64,000 bases of DNA, from contig MU270077.1 of NCBI GenBank assembly GCA_021432635.1, positions 1 through 64,000 of the forward strand, written 5' to 3'. The stretch is from Thozetella sp. PMI_491. Its lineage: Eukaryota > Ascomycota > Sordariomycetes > Chaetosphaeriales > Chaetosphaeriaceae. Shown piece after piece: positions 45,697-58,200 of this stretch. Both the position numbers and the translations under genes were made by a program. The number at the start of each line of letters is the position of its first letter. Position 1 is the stretch's first letter. Under the pieces are notes generated by a model. It was not told the origin of the DNA, did not search any database, and saw nothing but the letters and a program-made list of their open reading frames with translations.

Positions 45697-48446
45697 ATGG
45701 CTTTCCACACCAGTGGGCTGCCGGTAAGACGACTTCTCCCCTCTTCTCACAAACTACTACGCACAGCGACATGATAGCTAACGCGTACGCCACTTGGGCT
45801 CTGCAGAGTATCGCGGCGGCAACGACGGACCTATGGCCATCTATCGCCACTTCCATAATGGCGCCTTGGAGGCATTCCGCAGCGTCAATGCCCACAAGGA
45901 ATAGGCCCCGAAGCGGTGTAACAGCGTCTCCCAAGGGCCAGACTGGTGCTCCGTCCAACGCCGAGTCTCAGCTGGCAACCCTTCCCGACTTCCTGCGCGA
46001 CGCCAGCCTCTCGTCTGCGCTCCCTCTCAGCCAGACAAAGCTGCCCCCTACCAACATCCACTCTGTAATATCGTCGATGTCGGAGAGGTCGATCTTGATG
46101 GCAAATCCTTTCCAGCACCGACCCCACCGACCGCTGGCGACGATGCCTGTTGCGACTCTGCCGTTCCTCGGCCTACGGTCTCTGCACACTTTCCGGTCCA
46201 ACCGCTTGCCTTTGTCTCCCTTCCGCACCATGCCCCGCCTCGCGCAACAGCCCGCCTTGAACCTCCGAGGCTTCGGAGCGGGGGGCATCTCCCACAGTCT
46301 TCTTGCGAACCGAGAGGCTGCTGCCAACCGGAACCCCAACAGTGCCACCGCCCAAAATGCGTTCTACCAAGTGCTTCTCAAGGCGAACATGCCCGCCATA
46401 GTAGTAGAGAGGTATCAGTCAGGTATGACGGGACGGTAACTATCTAGATCGAGTGTAAGCTAATAAGACCCTCCAGGACGCTTTGCCAGCAACGAGGGTG
46501 CGGACGAGGCCTACCACAAGGCGCTGGCTATGCTTAACGGTTCGGGTGGCCTAGCATCGTCGATTTCTGCGGGATCGAGCGGCCTCACGGCGTCCAAACT
46601 CCAAGCAGTCGGGCAGGCCGTTGCTGCCCAAACACAGGGTGGCAACATCTCCATGGCGAAGACAGGAGCTGGTGCCGGGGGTAAAGATGGCCCTCTCCAT
46701 GTCGTTGTCGATGAGTCCATGGGGAACGCCATCTTCCGCTGGGTCAAGTTCATCCTATGGTTCTGCCTATTCGGCTACTTCAGCCTAGTCGTTGTCAGCA
46801 TGATGATTGAAGGTCTCAACACGCTCAAGCGACCCGGTGCCAAGATTGATAGCCCCGAGGCCAAACCTGAAAACCAAAAGGCACGCTTCAGCGATGTCCA
46901 CGGATGTGACGAGGCCAAGGAAGAGCTGCAGGACCTTGTCGAATTCCTACGGAACCCGGATAAGTTCTCGGCGCTCGGCGGGAAGTTGCCGAAAGGTGTC
47001 CTTCTAGTCGGGCCTCCCGGCACTGGAAAAACGCTACTTGCCCGGGCTGTTGCTGGCGAGGCCGGTGTGCCCTTCTTCTACATGTCTGGCAGTGAGTTCG
47101 ACGAGGTTTACGTCGGTGTTGGCGCAAAGCGTGTGCGGGACCTCTTTGCCGGGGCAAAGGCTAAGTCCCCCGCTATCGTCTTCATTGACGAGCTGGATGC
47201 TATTGGTGGCCGACGAAACCACCGTGATGCGGCCTACGTTAAACAGACGCTCAACCAGCTACTCACCGAACTGGATGGCTTTGACCAGAACAGCGGCGTC
47301 ATCATCCTTGGCGCTACCAACTTCCCCGAGCTGCTCGACAAGGCCCTTACGAGACCCGGTCGCTTCGACCGCCACGTGGTTGTTTCGCTGCCCGACGTCC
47401 GCGGTCGCCTTGCGATCCTAAAGCACCACGCCAAGAAGATCAAGATGGGCTCTGATGTGAACCTGGAGGCCATCGCGGGCGGAACCTCAGGCTTTTCCGG
47501 AGCCGAGCTCGAGAACATTGTCAACCAGGCCGCTATACATGCTAGTAAGCGTAAGGCACAGTTTGTAACCCACCGGGATATGGACTATGCCAAGGACAAG
47601 CTAGTGATGGGAGCGGAGAAGAAGAGCATGGTGATCACACCGGAAGAGAAGGAGATGACGGCATACCACGAAGCAGGACATGCGCTTGTGGCATACTTCT
47701 CCAAGGAGTCGAAGACAAGCCTCTACAAGGTCACTATCCTGCCCCGAGGCCAGGCCCTCGGAATCACATCTTTCCTCCCGGAGATCGACAAGCATTCGTA
47801 CAGTGTCCGAGACTACTTGGCCATGATCGACCGAGCCATGGGTGGAAAGGTGGCTGAAGAGATCGTGTACGGGCACGATCTTGTGACAAGTGGAGTCAGC
47901 GCCGTAAGTTAACCCATCCGCATTCGCACCGTCCATTTCTCTCGAGCCTTGCCTTGACCGACCCAGTTACTAACAGCTGCTCGGGTGTAGGATCTTGACC
48001 AAGCCACACGAGTGGCATGGCAGATGGTCGGCGAGCTGGGTATGTCTGCAAAGATGGGCCCAGTTGAATACCTGCGCCGCTTCGAGACCCTGAGCTCCGA
48101 AACTAAATCGATGCTCGAGTCGGAGGTGAAGCGCGTCTTGGAGGACTCGTACCAACGAACACGGGAGCTACTCGTAGCCAGGCGGAAGGAGCTCGACCTT
48201 CTCGCCAAGGCGTTGGTCGAGTACGAGACATTGGACAAGTCCGAGGTAGACAAAGTGCTCCGTGGAGAGAAGCTCCTTGGCAGGATACCTCTTCCACGCG
48301 GTCCAATGACTGTTCCAAGGGGCCCAGAGACTGAAGGGGGGATCCCTGGCCTCCGGCCTTTGCCTGACAAGACCACGGATGGAGATGAAGGTATCCCACC
48401 GCCAGTCGTCCCCCCAGCCGCGCCCCGCAGCGACGAGAGCCCTTGA
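45697..48446 (+). CDS. YME1: Mitochondrial i-AAA protease YME1 (FtsH family)
   Basis: Exons 45697-45723, 45807-46422, 46477-47903 and 47991-48446; introns are 83, 54 and 87 bases. The product is 841 aa. The first exon holds only nine codons. A long Arg/Ser-rich mitochondrial presequence region precedes an N-domain, then one membrane span (about 302-324), the fingerprint of the inner-membrane protease facing the intermembrane space. The AAA module has Walker A GPPGTGKT (393-400), Walker [12 protein letters not shown], and the second-region Arg in RPGRFDR. The peptidase has HEAGH (612-616) and the third zinc ligand in SADLDQAT, across the last junction. A Pro-rich tail follows. It degrades unassembled inner-membrane and intermembrane-space proteins; the Neurospora name is IAP-1. 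Confidence 0.96.
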
Positions 48447-50194
48447 AGGAACTCTACAAACAGAACAGGTTTTCGGGACCATGGTGGCATTGGGAGGACG
48501 GGAGGCTCGGGCATGGCCTTTTTGGTCTAAGGCTCCCGCATCGGAAGGCATGGGAAGGCGTTGTTTTGTGGAGATTCCATCACTGGTGTTCCCGCGTCTC
48601 TATGTATGTGTATAACAAAACAGGTCCTCCACATTGACTAGCAATCTCATTTCTTTGTCCTTTGCCAATCCCTACTATTGCCTCTCTGTGGAACCAAGTC
48701 ACTTGCCGAGCTAGCACAATGCTCTGGAGGATGGGGCGACGCTGCGGCGGGCTGTACAGCCTCCCTCAGGTCGGATAATCACGACAGCGGACACCAACTC
48801 GCCTGGCTTGATCTGGAGTCAACGGGTAGGAACAAATGGGCGGTTCCTGCTCGATCCCAACTCCCTGACTGGACGAGCCGACTTACCACCGATCGATGGC
48901 ATAGACTATCTGGGTCAAGTAGGAGGCTGGCTGTGTGGTTGGCACGCCTCGCGTGTCACCCCGATCGCGAGCAGCTCACTGCGGCGTGGAGATCGAGATT
49001 TGGCAGTGGAGGATCAGGGGCTTCTTGAGGTCTAGTCCGAACCTAAGATCCAAGCACCTGTATTGCGTCGCAAGATATATCCCTGGAAGCATCTCCCATC
49101 GGCTGACTTGTAGAAGAGGAGATGCTGGTAGGCCGCGACGAGGTTGGTCCAGAATGACGCTCAAGGAGGCCTGCCGGTAGTCGCCCAACATGGGTTGCCC
49201 ATGGTCACCAGTGCAATCTCGCAGGTTGGGTGAGAGTGATTTCCGGCGGTTCGTCGTTCGGTCGTGTTTCCCGGGCAATGGAGTCGGCCCTGAAGGCTGG
49301 CTGATGGTTCGGCCGCCCTTGCAACCACGATGATCCCGGTTCGGCCGAAGTCCCCAACCACACAGAGTCGACCACGCATTGAATGAGCCGATAGACGATT
49401 GTTTCAGCCAACTTTCTTCTTTGGATAATTCCAAAGTTCTTTCCATCTGGTGTCTGGCGCTCCTGAAGTGACGTCACGAGTGCGCCCACATCGCCGGGGT
49501 GGCAGTTGACAGGTGCGGGTCAGCGATAGTAGAGCCCACTACATTCTCTGAACACCTCCCCCAAGTGATGGCCACCGTAGACGCAACAGGGTTACGACTT
49601 GCATAGATCGACTCAGGGGCTTTCCTGACTCCTGGGTCCATTTTCTCAGCCATGTGCCACCGTTCCCTCCCCCCCCCCTCCGCCAACCACCCACCCTTGG
49701 GCGGTGAGCGGTAAGAGGACCGGCGGCGTTTGTAAGATGTCGAGGCTCCCTTGACTTCCTGTCCGCTCTGAATACCAGGTTCTCGATGCTCTGGGCATGC
49801 CAAACGATGTAAGTGGCTGAGGTCTGGAGAAGAACCAAGGCCGAAGGCTTTCGAGAGGCCGGGGATGGTTGGGAGGTGGTCTCCACGGGATCCAGCTGCA
49901 ACCTAGGATATATTAGTTGTCCGTTGGACTTTCTCGGAGGCTGAAGATGTATCTCTCAACCTATCTCACTGTATATCGGACCATACGAAGTATATGCACC
50001 CTGCAGACCATCGTTATCCGAGCTTGTGTCTCCTGCAAAAGTCTCTCGGGGATCTACCTTTTCTCGAAGCGTCTCTGCCAACGAGCACATCCTGACATCT
50101 CTACTTATTCACCCCCATTTCTATACCCTGATACATATAATCCGAGGGTTACACAGGCGTCTGGCTACTTGCACAGTCAACTCTACTGCCCCTC
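48447..50194. other. 1.7 kb intergenic region upstream of the aquaporin
   Basis: YME1 3' region on the left, aquaporin promoter on the right. A run of C occurs near 49669-49678. Frames up to 156 codons exist on both strands but resemble nothing known. No RNA gene is seen. Confidence 0.5.
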
Positions 50195-52213
50195 ATGTCT
50201 GGCAACGTCCCGCCCCAGGATGACGAGAATGCGGCACCCGTCCGGGCGATCGAGGCTGGGCCTACTACCGAGCCGTCAGACTCCGATGAGCCCGCTCCTG
50301 CCCCACGCTCTAGCCGGCGAGACACCTCACGGACGCGTAGTGAATCGCGCACCAGAGGCACTTCTCGATCCCGGCCGCCGAGCAAGCAGCACGGATACGC
50401 TTCTGATTACGACGTTCCAGCTCGGGGTCTGGGTTCGTCCCGTTCGTCCCGCCCGCTGCGCTTTCGGGAAGAATATGAAGAATGGAGTGACCCGCGCGAC
50501 TACGACGGCCGATACTGGCGGGATGACGCCGGGCCCCGGCGCCCCGAATATCGCAACCGGCCTAGAACCCATTCACGCCCCCCTCGGAGCTACCTGAATA
50601 ACCCAGACCGCCTCGAAGAGTTTGACAGCGGTGCCAGCCCTAAACCCTGGATAGAGGAGACCCGGTCAGCCTATCAAGGCAGCGTGGCCGGAACCCCCCG
50701 GCAGGCCGGCGGCCCTCGGGTCTTCGACGAAGAGATGGGTTATACCTACGGGCCCCCCTCAGAGCTCGGGACGAGCCCGCGGGACAGGCCCGAGACCGTC
50801 ATCAGCGGCATCACATTGAAGCCTAATGGCCGGATCGACTTCCGCAGCCTGTCCAAAGAGCAGAGGGCCGAGGTGATGCGGCTTCCCTGGACGCATTGGA
50901 TGAACAGTGACTTCAAGAACCACTTCGTGGCTAGCCTGGGTGAGTTCATCGGGACAACCTTGTTCCTGTTCTTTGCCTTCGCCGGTACCGAGGTGGCCAA
51001 CATTGGGTCGAATGTGAACCCGAACGATAGCAGCAGCAGCGACTCCAACACGACGACTGGAGGCACTACAGGCTTCGACGTCGCCGTCCTCCTATACATC
51101 TCCATCATCTTCGGCTTCTCTCTCATGGTCAACGTGTGGATCTTCTTCCGCATCAGCGGCGGTCTCTTCAACCCGGCCGTCACGCTGGCCATGGTGCTGG
51201 TCAAGGCTATTCCACCGGTGCGGGCGCTCTGCCTGTTCATCTCCCAGATGTGTGGCAGCCTCCTGGCTTCCGTCATTGTGCGCTACCTGTTCCCCGAGAA
51301 CTTCAATGTGCGTACCACGCTCGGGGGTGGCGCCACCATCGTGCAAGGGGTCTTTATCGAGGCCATCCTCACCGCCGAGCTGGTTTTCACCATCTTCATG
51401 CTGGCCAAAGAGAAGCATCGGGCCACCTTCATCGCCCCGGTCGGCATTGGTCTAGCTCTCTTCATCGCCGAGATGGTAGGCGTTCAGTTCACGGGAGGCA
51501 GCTTGAATCCTGCTCGCAGCTTCGGGCCATGCGCTGTGACCGCCACATTTGACGCTGAGCACTACATCTACTGTAAGCCCGCGTCCCGCCCCCGATATTC
51601 TTCCCTTTCCGAGATGTCCCACTGACATCCTCTTTCTATCTGCAGGGGTTGGGCCGCTCCTGGGCTCCCTCATCGCCGTCGCTTTCTACAAGTTCATCAA
51701 GATTCTCGAGTACGAGGTAAGCAGGAAACCCCCTCCTCCTCAGGGACACTGGGCAAGGCATCCGTCATATACTGACGCTCTCGCTAGATGGCCAACCCTG
51801 GCGCCGACGGTGATCCTAGCAACGACCCGACGCAGAATCCGGAGAAGCGATTGGAAATCCGTAACTCCAGGTAAGCTAATGAAGACTGGATCAAACCCAG
51901 CACAGTGGTCACCTCGCGGTGGAAATGTTGAGAGAAGAGACCTTGCCTATTCGCATCGCATCACAAGATCGTTTCGTCGTTATATATCACATAGAGAGAA
52001 GAGCAGTTTTATTAAAGACAATGACCAGGGAGATGGGAGGGCCATACTAGTCAACACTCGGAGAAACCCTCCCTCCCGGCGCAACCCCGGCGCTACGACA
52101 TCGAGAAGGACGCGACGACGATCCATGACAACCAAAGCGAGCTATCTGCGCGATCTCGATTCCTTTCGCATGGTGGCCGGAACATGTCGATACTTTTACC
52201 ACGAGCGGAATGA
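50195..52213 (+). CDS. Aquaporin (MIP family) with long N-terminal tail
   Basis: Exons 50195-51572, 51646-51716, 51788-51870 and 52051-52213; introns are 73, 71 and 180 bases. The product is 564 aa. About 240 residues of Arg/Pro/Ser-rich, probably disordered sequence precede the channel. The channel keeps both NPA boxes: NPAVT (326-330) and NPARS (438-442), with Arg441 in the selectivity position, and about six membrane spans. Exon 2 gives the last span (WVGPLLGSLIAVAFYKF). Exon 4 is inferred: splicing at AG|GTAAGC to 52051 yields a tail with RRYDIEKDATTIHDNQSELS; without it the protein stops three bases into the intron. It may conduct water; transport of other solutes is open. Confidence 0.9.
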
Positions 52214-52676
52214 ATATGACACAGAAGATGCGATTATGCCCAACGACTTAATGAAGGAGTATGTGTGGCACGAGCATGGGTTTTAGATTAGGGCAGTTAC
52301 CAAGATAGTTGATAATAAAGGATTTGGGATAAGATGATCCGAGACAAAAATAAACTATAGATTGATGGTGAGACCTGTCGTATCTCCATCCTGCCATGCC
52401 CGCACATGGTGCTCATGATCTACAGGCAGAGCCGGCCTTGAAACCTCCTGAGACTCCCCTGGCGAAGGTGGTTTGGACACCGAGAGGGCCTGCTCGTCGA
52501 CCAGGGACGACCCTTGGCAACCTCAGGGGTAGTTCGGTTCCTGAGCCACTGCCACCTGAGAGCTGTGGGCTTAATTAATGCATCAGGCTATATCGGTTCT
52601 CCTAGGCACAAGTGCCCCTAGGGATTGAATGATCCCAACACTCAATGCACCAGCAGTCTAAGCGCCTCCCATCCTA
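52214..52676. other. Convergent 3' region, aquaporin and reductase
   Basis: 463 bases between stops. Apart from the two AATAAA hexamers nothing is recognised. Confidence 0.55.
52314..52319 (+). terminator. Candidate polyadenylation signal of the aquaporin
   Basis: AATAAA about 100 bases after the aquaporin stop, with a second copy at 52349-52354. Confidence 0.45.
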
Positions 52677-53669
52677 TCACCAAACACCGGGAATGACGGC
52701 CCATTTACCGCGAATCTTCTCCTCCCCGAACTTCTCCTTGTACCATTTCTTGCCGCTGACGGCCCGCGGGAGCATGGCCGCTATCTCGTTGACTACAAAC
52801 AGTCGGGCGGGGACACAGGTCCATCCGGCAGCGACGTAGAAGCCGAACCACTCCACCCACTCGACAAAGTAGTGCGGGTACAGCATGATCTTGAACAGGC
52901 CGGCCTGGGGAATCTCATAGTGTTTGTCAACGCGAGCCTTACCACCGCTCTGGCTGGAAATGCGCTCCTGCCGGGCTATCTCGCGGCGGCGAATCTCGCG
53001 CAACTCGTCGTCGTGGTAATAGTTAGCGGCAAGCCCCAGGTAGAAGATGGCGATGCCGAGCGAGAACTGCAAGGTCGGGAAGGGCGCCAGTTGGGCAGCC
53101 CAGTCATCCTGCGTCGTCGGGCCGTAGGCTGCCAACCAAGACCCGATGCTGGTCGCATTGAACACCTGGAAGCAGGCAGCGAACAGCATCATGATGATAT
53201 GCAGAGGCGACATGGAGGGCTGGATCCAGGGATAGAGTACGGCACGGTAGCTATAATGGATTACCTAGCACGTAGGGTTAGCCGTCAGGTGGAGACGGGG
53301 GGGGGGGGGGTGATGTACAAATAGTCCTGCTAGGACCTTGTTCTGCCACGGCAAGTCGGCGATGCCTTGCTGGGCTGGCAGGGTGTTCATGATGTAGAGT
53401 AGCGTTAGGAAGCCGGGGCATTCCATAACCATCCAGCCAATGCGGCCAGGGACGTTGAACCGGCTCGTCACCGACGTCTTGCCCATGCCGTACCACGAGA
53501 TCATCCACTGCAGCGAGGCCGCCTAGAGCCAAGACAGAGGGTTAGAGAGCGGCGGCACCATGCTTCTAGCACCACGGGGGAGACTAACGACGGGGAACCA
53601 TTTCCAGATGGACAGGATGGTCTGGTAATTCTCCTCGGTGGGAGGGAGCCAGTTCTGGATGATTGGCAT
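52677..53669 (-). CDS. Steroid 5-alpha-reductase-like membrane enzyme
   Basis: Exons 53669-53589, 53522-53319 and 53264-52677; introns are 66 and 54 bases. The product is 290 aa. The sequence has several hydrophobic spans and the C-terminal signature of the 3-oxo-5-alpha-steroid 4-dehydrogenase family: VIHYSYRAVLYPW, LGLAANYYHDDELREIRR, and IPQAGLFKIMLYPHYFVEW near the C-terminus. Members reduce a C=C double bond next to a carbonyl with NADPH, on steroids, polyprenols or enoyl-CoA. The substrate here is unknown. The phase-0 junctions restore family sequence (FPV|AAS and LF|VIHYSYRA). The second intron contains a 14-base G run (plus strand, 53297-53310). Confidence 0.88.
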
Positions 53670-54731
53670 CGTTTCAGCGGTGCGGTCGGTTTGGCCTGGG
53701 TCACGTGGAATAGCTAAGGAGCGCCGACGTGGGAAGGTAGGTAGTCGTTCTGCCCCTACGCTGAAAGCGGTAGGTGTGTGGGAGGGGAGTTGCAAAGGAA
53801 AGGAGAGATATCTACAAGAGGAGACGACGAAGAAACCGATCCCAAGCCTTCCTTTGCCCTTCAAGCTGAAAGAAACCAAGACTATTTGAGGGGGGGGGGG
53901 GGGGAGGTAACCCCGAGAAACAACGAAGGAGCGAGTTTGGGAGGTCAATATAGCTTGGCGAATGATGTCAAGGAAAACTGGGGCGACATTGCTGTAAGCC
54001 CCGAGCAGGGGTGGGATGGGCCGCGTGGGGCCACCGCACGACACCCACGAAAGTCGAAATCTCGGTCATCGCAACCCCATTGGCGGTGGCCCAACCTTTG
54101 ATTGCGTTCTCACGGACCCTCGCCATTTGTCACTTCCCACTCTTCCCATCCTCCCAGCCAATGCCTGGGCAGAGGCTCGACCAAGAGGGCGAGTGCCCAT
54201 GCCGCCTGCCAAAAGAAATGTCCGGTTGCGACGCCGGCGTAGGCACCCATGACGAGAAAAAAAAAAAGACCGCCCAGCGTGGCTGCCGGCTCGCCTCGCT
54301 GGTTACATTTGTAGACGCGGGGGGGGAGCCTTGCTACATACCCTCTAAGCTCTAGCTTACGCTCTAGTCCACCCTCCAACTAACCCTTCTCTCCAGACAG
54401 CTTCCCCAGTACTACAATACAACCCTTGTCTGCTTGTTAGTGTAGGAAATAAATGCCACTGTTGTCATCTTCAGACATCAGAAAAGCGATTGACCTAGAT
54501 ATAGAGAGCCTAGAGGCTAGCAGAGAGCCAAAAGGACCACCAGGCCGCCATATGGACCGACAGCGAGCCAAAAGCGCCAACAACGAGCCTCCAATGACGT
54601 TTACTGGCTTTCAAGCCCCCATAACTGGCTGGTCTTTGCCTTGTACTAAGGTAACAAACATACAGGGGTGAACTGTACGTAAATCCATGCCTGGGCCACG
54701 TCAGGTGGTGCCCAGGTTGTATATATATATA

Positions 54732-54793
<62 letters not shown>

Positions 54794-55200
54794 TTTGAGA
54801 CAATTGCAGCCTTGGATGCTTTGTATGGAGTAGTTGAGGTTACGAAGGCGAATCTAAGGTGCTAAGCCTCCCGAGTCCCCAACCATAGAGGCACCCCGGG
54901 AATGATGATAAGAATGAAGTTGCGGCGAAAGGTGCAAAGCCGCTCTACGCTACCATATGCGCCCATCCAAGACCGTTCCCTACTCCTGTGCTCCCAATAG
55001 CTAAAGTGAATGCCGTTTGCAGACCCTACCGTAAGCCGTGCACGCCTGTCCGAGAATGCCCTCCTTTTTCCTTTTGCCTCTGGGCGGCGAGGCTTCAAAG
55101 GCCTGTCATCATCTCGTGTGCCGCAACATCATCGCACCGCATTCCAGATCGCCCCCCACCAAAGCAACAAATCAATACAGGCAGAGTTTCATCCACCTTC
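53670..55200. other. 1.5 kb intergenic with simple repeats
   Basis: Reductase promoter on the left. Contains a 15-G run (about 53890-53904), an A run at 54257-54267 and a long TA/GT microsatellite. No gene is seen. Confidence 0.55.
54721..54790. repeat. (AT)n(GT)n compound microsatellite
   Basis: (AT)6 at 54721-54732, a GTGC bridge, then about 27 uninterrupted GT units to 54790. Confidence 0.97.
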
Positions 55201-58200
55201 TTACATGACGATGCAGTCCCTGTCTCGGCCCGACCCGGCTGTGCTCGTCACAGCCGTTGGCGGGACGCCAGGCCTCATTCTGCTTGGCGAGGCGACCCCT
55301 GGATATCCCGGAACGCCGGGGACTCGCCGTCCGGTAGCAGGGCTACTGATAGGAGGCGGCGGTGTCCGCCGTCCTTGGTCGGATGCGGTGCTATGGCGGT
55401 CGTGAGCGCTCGCCGGGTGGCTGGGATGGCCTTCTGGCGGCATGTAAGGGTCTTGGCGGGCCGCCTGCTCGTAGCTTGGTGGTGCATCCTCAAGCCCGTC
55501 GTCGGCCGGCCGGCTGACGCCTTGGCTCCGCGGTGGAAGCAAGGAGCGGACGCCCTGGATGCCTCCACCTCGAGTCGTCGCTCTTGCTGCCGGGAGTGCG
55601 CCCCGGGACGAGGTCGCGACCCCGCCGCGTGCCCCGCCTCGCCCGCGTGGCGAGGCGCCGGGTCCTGAAGACACCGGGATGCTCGTAACGCTGGAGCTGC
55701 GTCGGCCAGGGTTTACCGAAACCGAGCTTCCGCGAGGGCTGGCCCGGCTTGCCAGGGGACTGCCGCCACGAGCACTACCTCGCCCTCTCGAGCTGGGGGG
55801 CTGGGCACGAGCTTGTTGTTCTATGAACTGCTCGGAAAGCCTGCTCTCCCTGTTTCGCCGCTCCTGCTCGGCCCGGTGTCTCTCATCTTCCTCTTCTTGC
55901 AGCTGAAGCGCCAGAGCGAGATCTCGGTCCTCCTGCTCGGTGGACGGCGATAGGGGGGCTGCGTCCAGCTCGTCTTCGTCTGGCTGTGCTTGGCTCCGCG
56001 CCCGGCGACTCTGGACCGTCAACCGGCCGTCACCCCCGCTGGCCGCGCTCCCACTTGTGCCGCCTCGGGGAGGCCAGTCCGCGCCGTTGGTAGGCTCGGC
56101 TCCGTCATGATCTGCGGCCTTCGCCCCTCCGACCAGAAGGAAATCGCCCGAGAAAAACTCGGAACGCTCGCCGTTGACGTCGACGAGCGACTCCCAGATC
56201 ACCTCGTCGTGCGTGGCGTAGCCAGCATCGGTGACTAAGCCGACGAGCTGCAACGTTTGAGGGTGGCGGTACAACGTGGAGAAATGATCGTTCCTGAAGA
56301 GAATCGCGACTGATCCCGGCTCCATAGCTTTGGTGACCACCTCTAGTCCCCATGTGGTGATCTGCGTGGCCGAGATGCTGAGGAACGATTTAATGGTTAG
56401 AATGTCCTGGTAGACCTGCTGCTCCTCCTCGCTGAGCCCTTGTTGCGCGGGGCTGCTTAGCTTATCCTCCAGCTCTTCCTCCCGGAACAGCAGGTTTTGA
56501 GCGTCCTCGTACGATGCAGCTTGTCTCGTAAATGCCTCGTAGGCTGGTTCGTCCTTCATGGGCAGCCAGCCGTGATATAGAGGGATGGAAAATGCCGAGT
56601 ATAGGGCCATTTCCTTGGTAGCCTCGAAAGTCCCCGGGATGAGATCGCCTCGTTCGGTGGGGTGGATGTGGGTCAGCGATGTGCGCTTGAACGCTGTCAT
56701 CAGCTCGGCGGTTGGGATGAATCGTGGGTTAACATTCATGCCAGTGTGAAGGCCTTTAAGGAAGCCATAAAGCTCTGTCACGTCGGGGAGAGCGACGTTG
56801 GGATCGCTTCGGCGCATCAGCTCATCTAGGACAGCATCCAGGAGGAGACCCAGGCTGACCTGCTCTCGCGACCTGAGCGTCTCAACCAGTGCCGTGTTGA
56901 CAAGCTTTGCGGGGGTAGTCAAGGTGAGCGCGTTGACTAGCGCCACGAGGGGACAGGGCCCGTTGGCATTCTGGACCAGGATTGGCGAGGTTCGTGGGTT
57001 CTCGGCAGCGTTTATATCGTGCCAGCTGATGTTCTTTATCTGATATGTTTCTGATTTGGAAACCGGCCGTGGGGGCTGGGGCGGCGGGACCTCCTGGGAC
57101 CTTCGCGGAGGAAGAGCAGGAAGTTGCTCGTCGTCTTCCTCTTGCGGTGGCGGTGCTTTGTGCGCCGGTGGATTCGGGAGGCTCTCTTCCGCATCGGCAA
57201 AGTTCTCCCACGTGCTTTGTCGTGATGGGGGCCCCCGAGGACCATCCAGGTCAATGAGGTTCCAATCATCAGCAGAGCCGGCCGATCCCGCATTGTCCAT
57301 CGAGGGAGGATGGGCTGGTGCCTTCCCCTTGTCGACAGTCCCCAGGTCGTCCCATGCATGGCCGCCCTCAAATACTTCGTCATTACCTGGAGGCACTGGC
57401 TGGGCCGCCAGGGGTAACTGCCGCCGCTCCTCTTCGCCCCAGATTGCCTGTTCACCGTCCGAATGGAGAGATAGCAAGGCAGGTGAGTTCGAGGTCGCGC
57501 CAGGGGAAGGCTGGCGTGATGGCTTGCCGGAATCCCAGATATCTCGGCCGGAGTCCTGCTCCGGCAGGCCGAGGGGCGCGGGCTGTGACGGACTCAAGAG
57601 TTCCTTCCTCTCGGAGGGTGCCGGCTTCCACGGGTTGTTACTCGGCTCGGCCAAGCCCGCCTCGGTGAGGGGCACTGTATCAGGTTCCAGGAGCGGTGCG
57701 AGCGACGTATTGGTGGGCGCATGAAGTGGGCTGCCTCTGTCTTGGGCGAGTCCTGGTGCGCCGGGGCTGCTCGCGAGCGGTTTCCTCTTGAACGGGTTTG
57801 TCTCGGATCGGGAGGCTCCGCCAGCAGGCCGGAGCACGGTAGGTATTCTGTAGACTTGTTGTCCTGACTGACCAGCCTCCGCTACTTCAGCCTCTGCGTG
57901 CGACACGCCTGGTCTCAAGACGGAGGGGATCTTGGTGACATCACCGTTCCCGTTGTCCTCCGACCGGGACATAGCCATGGGTCCTTCGTCCCATACGTTG
58001 CTCTCTTCGGCGATGCCCGAGTAGTTGCCGGGAGCACCAGGCCGTAGGGAAGCGGGAACCTGCTCATGGTTGGGATGTGGTGCGCCGATTTCCGCCGTCT
58101 TGCCCGCGACGTCACCACCGTCGCCTCGTTGCTGGTGGGTGTGCCCCCAAACCTCGTCGGCCGCCGCCTCGGCACCGCCGTCTGGCCACAGGCCCGCTCG

